A stretch of 64,000 bases of DNA from an uncultured Clostridia bacterium (lineage in GTDB: Bacteria; Bacillota; Clostridia; Oscillospirales; Butyricicoccaceae), in NCBI GenBank assembly GCA_945947915.1, contig CAMEZQ010000007.1, positions 1-64,000 of the forward strand. The letters run 5' to 3'. A program made the position numbers and the translations under genes. Shown piece after piece: positions 24,331 through 32,597 of this stretch (positions are counted from its first letter, which is position 1; each line of letters starts with the position of its first letter). The notes below the pieces were generated by a model. The model saw only the letters and a list, made by a program, of their open reading frames with translations, did no database searches and had not been told where the DNA came from.

Positions 24331-25176
24331 TTATCCTCTTTGACGCAAAGCTTCATACAGCAGCACGGCGGCGGCGTTGGAGGCGTTGAGCGACTGGATG
24401 CGCCCCTTTTGGGGGATGCTGACGATGCAGTCGCTCTGCTCCCGCACCATGCGGGAGATCCCGGCGCCCTCCGCGCCGATGACGATGGCCGTCGGCCGGG
24501 CCAGGTCGGTCCCGTACATGGTCTGTCCGCCCATATCGGCGGCCACGACGGCGATGCCCCGTGCCTTGAGGTCCTCGATGGTCTGCTGCAGGTTGGACAC
24601 CTTGGCCACCGGCAGATATTCCAGCGCGCCGGCGGCCGCCTTGGCGCAGGCGGCGTTGATGCCGGCGCTGCGCCGCTTGGGCACGATGACGCCGTGGGCG
24701 CCCACCACCTCGCAGGTGCGGATGATGGCCCCCAGATTGTGGGGATCGGTGATGCCGTCGCAGATCACCAGCAGGGGAGCCTGGTCCCGCGCCCGGGCCA
24801 GCGCCAGGATCTCCTCCACCGATGCATACTGCACGGCGGCGCACAGGGCGATGATGCCCTGGTGGGCGCCGGTCTCGGAAAGCCTGTCCAGCTTGTGCCG
24901 GTCGGTCTCCTGGGCCTGGATGCCCTTTTCCCGGGCCTTGGCGATGAGATATCCCACCGTTTTATGGGAGCCGGGGGCGAAAAGGATCTTGTCGATCTCC
25001 CGGCCGCTCTCCAGCGCTTCCTCCACGGCATTCTTGCCCTCCAGAATGAGGGCGCGCTCCTCCTCGCTGCGTTCGTCCCGCGCCGCGGCCGCCGGTCCGC
25101 GCCGGACGCCGCCCCGGGGGCGGCCCGGCCCGGTCTGTCTGTTCTGTCTGTAATTCTTTTTATTGTCTTCTCTCAC
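24331..25176 (-). CDS. rlmB: 23S rRNA (guanosine-2'-O)-methyltransferase RlmB / TrmH family
   Basis: A 281-residue SpoU-class RNA methyltransferase using S-adenosylmethionine. Residues 1-40 are basic and disordered. Residues 45-120 form the L30e-like substrate-binding domain (E-G-K-N-A-V-E-E-A-L). The knotted SpoU domain follows, with motif 1 N-L-G-A-I-I-R-T, motif 2 V-I-G-A-E-G-x-G-I and motif 3 I-P-x-x-G-x-x-x-S-L-N-A-S. The GTG at 25176 was chosen because AGAGGT lies eight bases upstream; the frame runs on far into non-coding DNA. G2251 of 23S rRNA is the usual target; a tRNA target is possible. Confidence 0.9.
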   Translation of the reverse strand: MREDNKKNYRQNRQTGPGRPRGGVRRGPAAAARDERSEEERALILEGKNAVEEALESGREIDKILFAPGSHKTVGYLIAKAREKGIQAQETDRHKLDRLSETGAHQGIIALCAAVQYASVEEILALARARDQAPLLVICDGITDPHNLGAIIRTCEVVGAHGVIVPKRRSAGINAACAKAAAGALEYLPVAKVSNLQQTIEDLKARGIAVVAADMGGQTMYGTDLARPTAIVIGAEGAGISRMVREQSDCIVSIPQKGRIQSLNASNAAAVLLYEALRQRG

Positions 25177-25279
25177 GATACTGTACCTCTGTCGATCTGC
25201 GCCTGGGCGCCGAAGCGCCGCTGCCTTTATACGGAATGAAGACGATGCCGCCGCGGGCAGCGGCGCATCGTTACAGATT

Positions 25280-25308
25280 ATTGTATCATGTTTTGACAGG
25301 TTTTGAAA
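25280..25308 (-). promoter_or_regulatory. Probable promoter of rlmB
   Basis: On the minus strand, TTTCAA (25303-25308), 17-base spacer, TACAAT (25280-25285). Confidence 0.6.
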
Positions 25309-25333
25309 CAGCCACTTTGCGCCGCCGGCAAAA

Positions 25334-26518
25334 TTATTTGCCCTCTCCGGCCGCCGGCGACAGAAAGCGGCGGTGCACAGCCTGCAGGCCGCGCTCGGCA
25401 TCTCCGCCGTCGATCCACACCGACAGGGCCGTGCCGCTGTCCGACAGGCCGTAGACCGGCACGCCGGCCGCCTCCAGACACTCCAGCATGCCGGCCGTGC
25501 AGCCGGCCGCCAGGCCGCTGCCGACGATGGACAGCCGCCGCTGCCCCGGCGTGATCTCATACATGCCGGGATAAAACAGCGCCAGCGTTTCCTCCACGGC
25601 GGCGCGGTCGGCCTCGTGGGCCGTGAAGATCAGCGCCTCTCCCCAGGCGATGGTCTCGATATTGACCCCGCGTCCGGCCAATACGGCAAAGAGCCGGTGG
25701 CGTCCCCGGCGCGCGCCGCCGTCCTCCAGACGCACCTGCAGGGTCGGCGCGCTCAGCGCGGCGCCCGCCACGGCGTTTTTCTCCAGGCCTTCCTTTCCGA
25801 TCATTGTACCTGCCTCCTCTGTCATACTGCTCCGGATCTCCACCGGCACCTGATATTGCTTTGCCAGCACGGCCGCCCGGTCGTGCAGCACCCGCGCGCC
25901 CAGACGGGCCAGCTCGATGGTCTCGTCATACCCCAGCGCCCGGTGTCTGCGGGCCTCGGGCACCACCCGCGGATCGGCCGTGTAAATGCCGCTGACGTCG
26001 GTATAGATGCGGCACAGGTCGGCCTCCAGGGCCGCCGCCAGCGCCACGGCCGTGGTATCGGAGCCGCCGCGGCCGATGGTGGTCACTTCACCGTCCGGCC
26101 CGACCCCCTGGAACCCGGCCACCACGGCCACCTGCCCGGCGGCCAGACATTCCCGCAGCGCCCGGGTGTCGATGCGCTCGATATGCGCCCGTCCGTGGGG
26201 GCCTTTGGTATGGATGCCGGCCTGCCAGCCGCAGAAGGCCCGGGCCGGTACGCCCATCTCCTCCAGCGCCAGCGTCAGAAGTGCGGCCGAGATCTGCTCT
26301 CCCGAAGCCAGCAGCAGGTCGAGGGCCGCCGCTTCGGCTTCCTCCGCCTGCTCGCACGCCCGCCCCAGCAGCCGGTCGGTCGTTTTGCCCGGCGCCGACA
26401 CCACCACCGCCAGGCGGTGGCCCGCCTTCCGGGCCGCTGCCGTCCGCGCCGCTGCACGGCGGACCAGCGCGGCACTCTCCAGCGAGGTGCCGCCGTATTT
26501 CTCTATGATCAATGCCAT
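25334..26518 (-). CDS. Aspartate kinase
   Basis: A 394-residue monofunctional aspartokinase, the first step toward lysine, threonine and methionine and, in spore formers, dipicolinate. The catalytic amino-acid-kinase domain covers residues 1-240: KYGGTS (7-12), the G-R-G-G-S-D-T-T loop and Y-T-D-V-S-G-I-Y-T-A-D-P. Two C-terminal ACT-type regions (about 255-385) provide feedback control. The length suits the class with an alpha subunit. No lysine riboswitch is evident in the 185 bases upstream. It is divergent from the YtvI-like gene. Which end product inhibits it cannot be told. Confidence 0.93.
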   Translation of the reverse strand: MALIIEKYGGTSLESAALVRRAAARTAAARKAGHRLAVVVSAPGKTTDRLLGRACEQAEEAEAAALDLLLASGEQISAALLTLALEEMGVPARAFCGWQAGIHTKGPHGRAHIERIDTRALRECLAAGQVAVVAGFQGVGPDGEVTTIGRGGSDTTAVALAAALEADLCRIYTDVSGIYTADPRVVPEARRHRALGYDETIELARLGARVLHDRAAVLAKQYQVPVEIRSSMTEEAGTMIGKEGLEKNAVAGAALSAPTLQVRLEDGGARRGRHRLFAVLAGRGVNIETIAWGEALIFTAHEADRAAVEETLALFYPGMYEITPGQRRLSIVGSGLAAGCTAGMLECLEAAGVPVYGLSDSGTALSVWIDGGDAERGLQAVHRRFLSPAAGEGK

Positions 26519-26632
26519 ATATATCCTCCCGTGTGTCCGTTATACCTCCAGAATATGCGCGCGGCGCCCCGGAGGTTTCTGCGCGGCTCATATAATTTTT
26601 ACTTTAGACTGTTAATTCCCCAAACAATCGTG

Positions 26633-26638
26633 TATAAT
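26633..26638 (+). promoter_or_regulatory. -10 box upstream of the YtvI-like gene
   Basis: TATAAT at 26633-26638 in a T/A-rich stretch, 66 bases before the ATG. No clear -35 element at standard spacing. Confidence 0.5.
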
Positions 26639-26703
26639 AATAATATCGGGGCCGACCGTACGCCCTGTCCCACTGGTATTCCGCTGGCAAAGGGGGGTTA
26701 TCC

Positions 26704-27825
26704 ATGCTCCACGAGAATAAGCACATCAACTTTTTTCTCCGGCTCGGCTATTTCCTGCTGATCGTTCTGTCGGTGAGCTTTCTGGCCCGCTACGGGCTGC
26801 GCATCGCCTGGCCTTTTCTGACGGCCCTGCTCTTTTCGGCCATCATCCGCCGCCCGGTGGAGTTTATTTCCCGCAAGGCCCGCCTGCCCCGCGGTCCGCT
26901 GGCCGCCTGCTTTATCCTGGTGCTGCTGGCGCTGGCCGCCACCCTGATCTATCTTCTGGCCTCTTTTCTGTTCTACCGTTCCATGGCGCTGCTGGACGCC
27001 CTGCCCCGGCTTTGGGAAAAGGCCCAGAGCGATCTGAGCCTCTTCGAGCACTCGATGGACAGCCTGCTGCGCGAGGCCTTTCCCTTTCTGCGGGACATGC
27101 CCTTCCTCTCCATCGAAAGCCTGCTGTTTTCCTCGGCTTCCTCCATTGATGTGATGGGCGTTTTCTCCACCGTTTCCTCGGCGGCCTTTTCCATTCCCAG
27201 CCTGCTGTTCACCACCGTTTTTATCTTCCTGGGCACCTATTTCTTCACCGTCCAGCGGGAGGAGATCCACGAATTCCTGGCCCGCCTCATCTCTCCGGCC
27301 GCTTTTGAAGCCGCCGTCCGGCTGCGGGAATTTCTCTATACCTCGGTTTTCCGCTGGTGCAAGGCCCAGCTGCTGCTCATCTGCATCACCTGCGGCGAGC
27401 TGATCTGTGCCTTTCTGCTGCTGCGGCAGGAAAACGCCCTGCCGCTGGCCATGCTCATCGCCCTCATCGACGCCCTGCCCATCCTGGGCGTGGGCACCGT
27501 GCTGATCCCCTGGTCCATCTTCTGCCTGCTGACCGGCGCCTTCCGCAAAGCGCTGGGCCTGATGCTCACCTATCTCGTGGTCCTCTGCGTCCGCAACTCC
27601 ATCGAGCCCCGGGTCGTCGGCCAGAAGATCGGTCTGAATCCCTTCGTCACCCTGCTCAGTATGTATATCGGCTACCGCCTGGGCGGCTTTTTCGGCCTGG
27701 CCTTCGTCCCCATCGCCGTGCTCTCCATCCTGCACCTGCAGGAGCTGGGTTATCTCAATCTTTGGCAGGACCAATCGCCGTCCGCCGGTTTATCGAAAGG
27801 AGCCAACGATCCCCATGAATTATAA
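26704..27825 (+). CDS. AI-2E/YtvI family integral membrane protein
   Basis: A 373-residue polytopic protein with about eight hydrophobic segments. It matches the AI-2E transporter superfamily and most closely the sporulation-associated YtvI group. Visible features are paired helices at the N-terminus (10-75), a large soluble loop (95-150) and the conserved C-terminal I-D-A-L-P-I-L-G-V-G-T-V followed by N-S-I-E-P-R-V-V-G. GGGGGG lies seven bases before the ATG. Transport of autoinducer-2 should not be assumed; many members are Na+/H+ antiporter-like or of unknown substrate. Its end overlaps the MarR gene by 11 bases, so the two are translationally coupled. Confidence 0.82.
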   Translation: MLHENKHINFFLRLGYFLLIVLSVSFLARYGLRIAWPFLTALLFSAIIRRPVEFISRKARLPRGPLAACFILVLLALAATLIYLLASFLFYRSMALLDALPRLWEKAQSDLSLFEHSMDSLLREAFPFLRDMPFLSIESLLFSSASSIDVMGVFSTVSSAAFSIPSLLFTTVFIFLGTYFFTVQREEIHEFLARLISPAAFEAAVRLREFLYTSVFRWCKAQLLLICITCGELICAFLLLRQENALPLAMLIALIDALPILGVGTVLIPWSIFCLLTGAFRKALGLMLTYLVVLCVRNSIEPRVVGQKIGLNPFVTLLSMYIGYRLGGFFGLAFVPIAVLSILHLQELGYLNLWQDQSPSAGLSKGANDPHEL

Positions 27826-28348
27826 CGAACTGGCGGCACGCCTGCGAAAGGTCCATCTGCTGCGCAGGATCTGGATCCAGAAAGCGCAGTCCGACGCCGA
27901 GCTCTACTTCGGCCAGCTGCCCATTCTGGAATATGTCATGGGCCACGACGGCTGCACTCAGGCCGAGATCGCCGAGAGCCTGTGCGTCACCCCCGCCTCC
28001 ATCTCCACCTCCACCAAGCGGCTGCAGAAGGCCGGCCTGCTGACCAAAACCACCGACCCCGGCAATCTGCGCTGCAACCGCCTGTCCATCACGCCCCAGG
28101 GCCGCGCCCGCTGCGAGAACAACCGCCGCATGGTCGACCGCATCCACATCCGGATGTTCAAGGATATCCCGGAAGACGAGCTGGAAGCCTTCGAGCGCAC
28201 CCTCAACAAGATCCTGCGCAACCTGGCGCCCCCCGACGCCAATCCCGAGAGCGTCACGCCCACCGAGATCGCCACCCTCATCAACAAGATCCACAAGAAT
28301 GACGAGCTGCTGAAAAAACAGCAGACCCTTCCCGACGCCGATCAGTGA
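27815..28348 (+). CDS. MarR family transcriptional regulator
   Basis: A 177-residue winged-helix regulator. Residues 30-110 hold the domain: L-P-I-L-E-Y-V, the recognition helix region C-V-T-P-A-S-I-S-T-S-T-K-R-L and the wing N-L-R-C-N-R-L-S-I-T. The C-terminal helices for dimerisation extend about 40 residues beyond a typical MarR and are polar. It overlaps the upstream membrane-protein gene, so it probably controls that operon or a linked function. The ligand is unknown. A strong terminator follows at 28456. Confidence 0.88.
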   Translation: MNYNELAARLRKVHLLRRIWIQKAQSDAELYFGQLPILEYVMGHDGCTQAEIAESLCVTPASISTSTKRLQKAGLLTKTTDPGNLRCNRLSITPQGRARCENNRRMVDRIHIRMFKDIPEDELEAFERTLNKILRNLAPPDANPESVTPTEIATLINKIHKNDELLKKQQTLPDADQ

Positions 28349-28455
28349 CCGGCTGTTTTACATAACAAACAGAAAATTATATGATAAATATTCCGAATTG
28401 TAATATTTTGCCGCATTCTGGCGGCCAGATTTGTTTTTCAGGCAGAATATAGAGA

Positions 28456-28490
28456 AAGACCTGCGGCAAGGCCGCAGGTCTTTTCTTTTT
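28456..28490. terminator. Terminator after the MarR gene
   Basis: A perfect 12-bp stem (28456-28467 with 28471-28482), AAG loop and T-rich tail. Confidence 0.9.
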
Positions 28491-28522
28491 GCAATATTTT
28501 ATTTAAAAATTACGTTCTGTAT

Positions 28523-31159
28523 TTATTCCAGCGGCTGCTCAGGCATCCGCAGCCGCTGACCGCCGCCCTGTGCCCGGCTCTGTTCCAGGACCTGCCGGAT
28601 GCTCTGATTGACGGCCTCGACCTCCTGGCGGAACTCGCTGGCCGACACCCGCACGGCGCCGTGACCCAGAATGATGATCTGCTCCAGATTGTCCGACGTG
28701 GCCACCCGCACCCGGTTGTGCCGGGCAATGCTGTAGGTGGTGCGCTCGATATACATATCGGCCGTCTCCCGCTCTTTGGTATAGACCACATAGACGCCGC
28801 CCTGCTGCTCGATCTTTTCCACGCCGCCCTTGACTTTATAGGCGTCAAAGACCAGAATGACCGTGCTGCCGCGGTAACCGTGGTAGTTGATCAGCACGTC
28901 CAGCAGGGTCTGACGGGCGGCTTCCAGATCCTGATCGGCCAGCGCCTTCAGCTCCTCCCAGGCGAAAATGATATTGTAGCCGTCCACCAACAGGTATTCC
29001 CGGCCGGGCGCGGGCACGGCTTCCCTCTGCCGGGGCGCGGGCGCTTCGGCGGGCCGCGCCGGCTTTTTGACCGGGGCGAAGGTGTCGCGCTTGACGTTGG
29101 TGCCGTAGGTCATCTGGAAAATACGGGCCAGGATCTCCTCCTCCTCCCGGGAAAAGGGCACCAGCGTGGAGGCGCGGCGCACGGCCGTGTCCGCTTCGGG
29201 CAGCTCCACCTTGTTGAGCCGGGTCTTGAGAGGACTGACCGTGTGGGCCTCCCCGGGTACCTTATACCAGGGCACCACATGTCCGGCGCCGTGGGAACAG
29301 AAGACCGAATCGCAGGGGTTATCCACGTCCCGGTCGCTGTCGTAGCCCGAAGCCGCGATGACTTCGGCCTCGTTGTGGCAGGGCAGATAGCCCCGCAGGC
29401 GGAAGGTGATCCGCCCCCGGCCGTGGGTGAAGCCGGTCAGCTCCCGGGGATAATCCTTGATGCAGGCCACCGGCGCCGTGCCGGTCAGCACGGCCGTTTC
29501 GCCGTCGGTCTCCCCGGGCTGGAACTCCCCGTTCATGCGCTGTATATCGTTGATGACCCGGCCCATGGCGGCCGACGGCACCTCGATGCGGAAATCGTAC
29601 CAGGGCTCCAGCAGGCGGCATTTGGCCCGCTTGAGGCCCTGCCGGACGGCCCGGTAGGTGGCCTGCCGGAAATCGCCGCCCTCGGTGTGCTTGAGATGGG
29701 CGCGGCCGGCCAGCAGCGTGATCTTCATATCGGTGATGGGCGCGCCGGTCAGCACGCCCACATGTTCCTTTTCGGCCAGATGGGTGAGGACGAGGCGCTG
29801 CCAATTGAGATCCAGCTGATTCACCGGACAGACGGAATCAAAGACCAGGCCGCTGCCCGGCTCTCCTGGCTCCAGCAGCAGCCGCACCTCGGCATAGTGG
29901 CGCAGCGGCTCGTAGTGGCCGATGCCCTCCACCGCTTCGGTGATGGTCTCCCGATAGACGATGCTGCCCTGGCCGAACTCAACGGGGACGCCGAACCGGC
30001 TTTCCATGATCTGCCGCAGCACCTCCAGCTGGATCTCCCCCATCAGCCGCACATGGATCTCCTGCAGCTGTTCGTTCCATTCCACCCGCAGCTGTGGGTC
30101 TTCCTCCTGCAGCCGGCGCATATAGCCCAGCACCGTATGGGCGTCGAAGGTCTCGGGATAGAGCAGCCGGTAGGTCAGCACCGGCTGCAGCTCGGGCGCC
30201 TCGGCCTGGGGCGCGCAGCCCAGCCCCATGCCGGGATAGGTGCGGGTCAGCCCGGTGACGGCGCACACCGTCCCGGCCGGCGCCGTCTGGACGGCTTCAA
30301 AGCGGGCGCCGGAATAGACCCGCAGCTGGTTGGCCTTCTCCTCCCAGGCGTCCTCGCCGTCGCCGCCCCGCACAGTGTCCCGCACCCGCAGCGCGCCGCC
30401 GGTCACCTTGAGATAGGTCAGCCGCTCGTCTTTTTCGTCCCGGGCGATCTTAAAGACCTCGGCGCCGAATTCCGCCGGATAATCGGGCATCCGGGTCAGC
30501 TCCCGCATGGCCCGGAGCAGCGCGTCCACCCCTTCCAGCCGCAGTGCCGAGCCGAAGAAACAGGGATAGATCCGCCGTTCCGCGATGAGCCGGGCAACGG
30601 CCCCGGGGGCGATATCGCCGGTCTCCAGATACTGCTCCATCAGGCCCTCGTCACAGAGGGCGATGTCCTCCAACACCGCCTCCCACGGGCGGGAGAAATC
30701 GACGAAGCCCTCGCCCAGGCGGCGGCGCAGATCGGATAAAAGCTGCCGCTGCACGGCGCCGGCCAGGTCCATCTTGTTGATAAAAAGAAACACCGGGATG
30801 CCGTGGCTGCGCAGCAGCGACCAGAGGGTCTCGGTGTGGGCCTGCACGCCGTCGGTGCCGCTGACCACCAGCACGGCATAGTCCAGCACCCGCAGGGTGC
30901 GCTCGGCCTCGGAGGAAAAATCCACATGGCCGGGGGTATCCAGCAGGGTGATGGAGCAGTCCTCCCCCTCCAGCATGGCCTGCTTGGAAAAGATGGTGAT
31001 GCCACGCTGCCGTTCGATATCAAAGGTGTCGAGAAAAGCGTCGCCGTGGTCGACCCGCCCCAGCCGGCGGATGCTGCCGGCCGTATAGAGCAGCGCTTCG
31101 CTGAGGGTGGTCTTGCCCGAATCGACGTGGGCCAGAATGCCGAATACAAGTCGTTTCAT
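28523..31159 (-). CDS. Tet(M)-like ribosomal GTPase fused to a C-terminal NYN (Rae1/YacP-like) nuclease domain
   Basis: An 878-residue fusion. Residues 1 to about 670 resemble ribosomal protection proteins of the Tet(M)/Tet(O) family: G1 AHVDSGKT (10-17), RGIT (52-55), DTPG (74-77), NKMD (128-131), then domains II-V. All GTPase motifs are canonical. A proline-rich linker (about 695-720) leads to residues 721-855. This is a PIN-like NYN domain with L-L-V-D-G-Y-N-I (D726, N729), V-F-D-A-Y (D772), D801 and T-S-D-N (D823). It resembles Rae1/YacP, a ribosome-dependent mRNA endonuclease acting in the A site. The natural reading is a GTPase that delivers or clears a nuclease at the ribosomal A site. 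Whether it gives tetracycline resistance is unknown. Confidence 0.88.
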   Translation of the reverse strand: MKRLVFGILAHVDSGKTTLSEALLYTAGSIRRLGRVDHGDAFLDTFDIERQRGITIFSKQAMLEGEDCSITLLDTPGHVDFSSEAERTLRVLDYAVLVVSGTDGVQAHTETLWSLLRSHGIPVFLFINKMDLAGAVQRQLLSDLRRRLGEGFVDFSRPWEAVLEDIALCDEGLMEQYLETGDIAPGAVARLIAERRIYPCFFGSALRLEGVDALLRAMRELTRMPDYPAEFGAEVFKIARDEKDERLTYLKVTGGALRVRDTVRGGDGEDAWEEKANQLRVYSGARFEAVQTAPAGTVCAVTGLTRTYPGMGLGCAPQAEAPELQPVLTYRLLYPETFDAHTVLGYMRRLQEEDPQLRVEWNEQLQEIHVRLMGEIQLEVLRQIMESRFGVPVEFGQGSIVYRETITEAVEGIGHYEPLRHYAEVRLLLEPGEPGSGLVFDSVCPVNQLDLNWQRLVLTHLAEKEHVGVLTGAPITDMKITLLAGRAHLKHTEGGDFRQATYRAVRQGLKRAKCRLLEPWYDFRIEVPSAAMGRVINDIQRMNGEFQPGETDGETAVLTGTAPVACIKDYPRELTGFTHGRGRITFRLRGYLPCHNEAEVIAASGYDSDRDVDNPCDSVFCSHGAGHVVPWYKVPGEAHTVSPLKTRLNKVELPEADTAVRRASTLVPFSREEEEILARIFQMTYGTNVKRDTFAPVKKPARPAEAPAPRQREAVPAPGREYLLVDGYNIIFAWEELKALADQDLEAARQTLLDVLINYHGYRGSTVILVFDAYKVKGGVEKIEQQGGVYVVYTKERETADMYIERTTYSIARHNRVRVATSDNLEQIIILGHGAVRVSASEFRQEVEAVNQSIRQVLEQSRAQGGGQRLRMPEQPLE

Positions 31160-31250
31160 CTATATAAAGCCTCGGTTTTCGCAGGATAGGCGGCCGCCCG
31201 GGCCGCCGTTTTTATTTTACCACATCCTGCTTTGCCGCACAACTTTATGC

Positions 31251-31283
31251 AAAAACCCCCTGTCCCGCAAGGGGGCAGGGGGT
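31251..31283 (-). terminator. Terminator of the MalY-type gene
   Basis: On the minus strand, ACCCCCTG (31276-31283) pairs with CAGGGGGT (31255-31262) and is followed by TTTTT. Confidence 0.8.
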
Positions 31284-31315
31284 GTCTTCCGCATCGGTTG
31301 AAAGATGCCGGCGCC

Positions 31316-32485
31316 TTATTTGCGCAGGGTCTGGATGCCTTCCAGCAGCTGCTTGCAGGCCTGCTCCACGGTGGCGCGGGTGCAGGCCAGATTCATGCGG
31401 CAATAGCCGTCCCAGGCCTGACCGAAGAAGGAGCCGTTGTTCATGGCCAGACCGCACTTGTCGCCGATGAAGCTCTTGAGTTCATCGCCGTGCATGCCCA
31501 GCTTCTCGCAGTTGAGCCATGCCAGATAGGTGCCTTCCATGGGATGGACGACGATCTCGGGGATGTTCTTCTGAATGAAGTCGCACACATAATCGCGGTT
31601 GCCCTTGATATAGACCAGCAGTTCATCCAGCCACTGAGCGCTCTGGGTATAGGCGGCCACCAGAATGGGCTCGACGAAGCAGTTGGAGGAGTTGCAGTGG
31701 GCGCTGTTGACCATGGCGCGGATCTTGTCCCGCACCTCGGCGTCCTTAATGATGATGTTGGACACCAATACGCTGGCCAGATTGAAGGTCTTGGTGGGGG
31801 CCGTGCAGGTGATGGTGTGCTGGGCCGTCCACTCGTTGAGGGAGGCAAAGACGATATGCTCGCCTTCCAGGATCAGGTCGTTGTGGATCTCGTCGGAGAT
31901 GACATAGAGGTTGTGGCGCTGGCAGATGTCGGCCAGCTTCTCCAGTTCTTCCCGCTTCCAGACACGGCCCGAGGGATTGTGGGGCGAGCAGAGCATAAAG
32001 ACGCGGGTCTTGTCGGTGATCTTGCGCTCCAGATCCTCAAAGTCGAAGGTATAGTATTCGTTGTCGTTGTTGAGGGGCGTTTCAATGATGTTGCAGCCGT
32101 TCTTCTTGATGACGTTGTAGAAGGGGCCATAGACCGGCACTTCCACCAGCACGTCGTCGCCGGGCTGACAGAGTGTCTGAATGGCGAAGTCCAGAGCCGG
32201 CACGACGCCGGGCGTGAAGAGGATCTCTTCCTTGGCCACGTCGAAGTTGTGGCGCGTCTTCATCCAGTGAATGACAGCGTCGTAATAGGCGTCCGACAGG
32301 AAGGTATAGCCGAAGACGGCCTGGTCGGCCTTCTTGTGGATGGCGTCCACGATGGGGGGCGCCACGGCAAAGTCCATATCGGCGATCCACATGGGCAGCA
32401 TGGGGCCGCTGCCGAACTGGGCCGTGCGATCCCACTTGATGCTGTTTGTGCCCCGTCTGTCGGGCACAATGTCAAAATTATACAT
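31316..32485 (-). CDS. MalY/PatB-type PLP enzyme (cystathionine beta-lyase-like aminotransferase)
   Basis: A 389-residue fold-type I PLP enzyme. The Schiff-base lysine is K232 in A-P-T-K-T-F-N-L-A. D198 in S-D-E-I-H-N-D contacts the PLP nitrogen. N170 in P-H-N-P-S-G-R binds the cofactor oxygen. The N-terminal M-W-I-A-D-M-D-F is characteristic of MalY/PatB proteins, which split cystathionine or cysteine into thiol, pyruvate and ammonia. An aminotransferase activity is also possible. The gene stands behind its own promoter, whose -35 overlaps an 18-bp palindrome, so regulated expression is likely. The DUF401 permease lies directly upstream on the same strand and may supply a substrate. Confidence 0.9.
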   Translation of the reverse strand: MYNFDIVPDRRGTNSIKWDRTAQFGSGPMLPMWIADMDFAVAPPIVDAIHKKADQAVFGYTFLSDAYYDAVIHWMKTRHNFDVAKEEILFTPGVVPALDFAIQTLCQPGDDVLVEVPVYGPFYNVIKKNGCNIIETPLNNDNEYYTFDFEDLERKITDKTRVFMLCSPHNPSGRVWKREELEKLADICQRHNLYVISDEIHNDLILEGEHIVFASLNEWTAQHTITCTAPTKTFNLASVLVSNIIIKDAEVRDKIRAMVNSAHCNSSNCFVEPILVAAYTQSAQWLDELLVYIKGNRDYVCDFIQKNIPEIVVHPMEGTYLAWLNCEKLGMHGDELKSFIGDKCGLAMNNGSFFGQAWDGYCRMNLACTRATVEQACKQLLEGIQTLRK

Positions 32486-32543
32486 GATTTTTTCCTCCGG
32501 TTTCTATGCTGCGGGGCAGATCTTGCCTCACAGATCCATTCTT

Positions 32544-32575
32544 ATCTTACATTTGCATATTTGACAAGTCAAATA
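32544..32575 (-). promoter_or_regulatory. Promoter and palindromic operator of the MalY-type gene
   Basis: On the minus strand, TTGACT (32567-32572), 17-base spacer, TAAGAT (32544-32549). An inverted repeat with 8-bp arms, TATTTGAC-AA-GTCAAATA (32558-32575), covers the -35 box. This is the position and size of a MarR, GntR or TetR-type operator. Confidence 0.72.
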
Positions 32576-32597
32576 GAAAAAGCCGATAAATCCCTGC

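Noticed and set aside
26519-26703. A lysine riboswitch upstream of the aspartate kinase gene
   Set aside because: The divergent gap is only about 185 bases and shows no conserved L-box helices or terminator.
28523-31159. Calling the Tet(M)-like gene a tetracycline resistance determinant
   Set aside because: Base composition matches the neighbours, there is no mobile element, and the NYN fusion points to a native housekeeping or stress role; resistance cannot be inferred from sequence alone.
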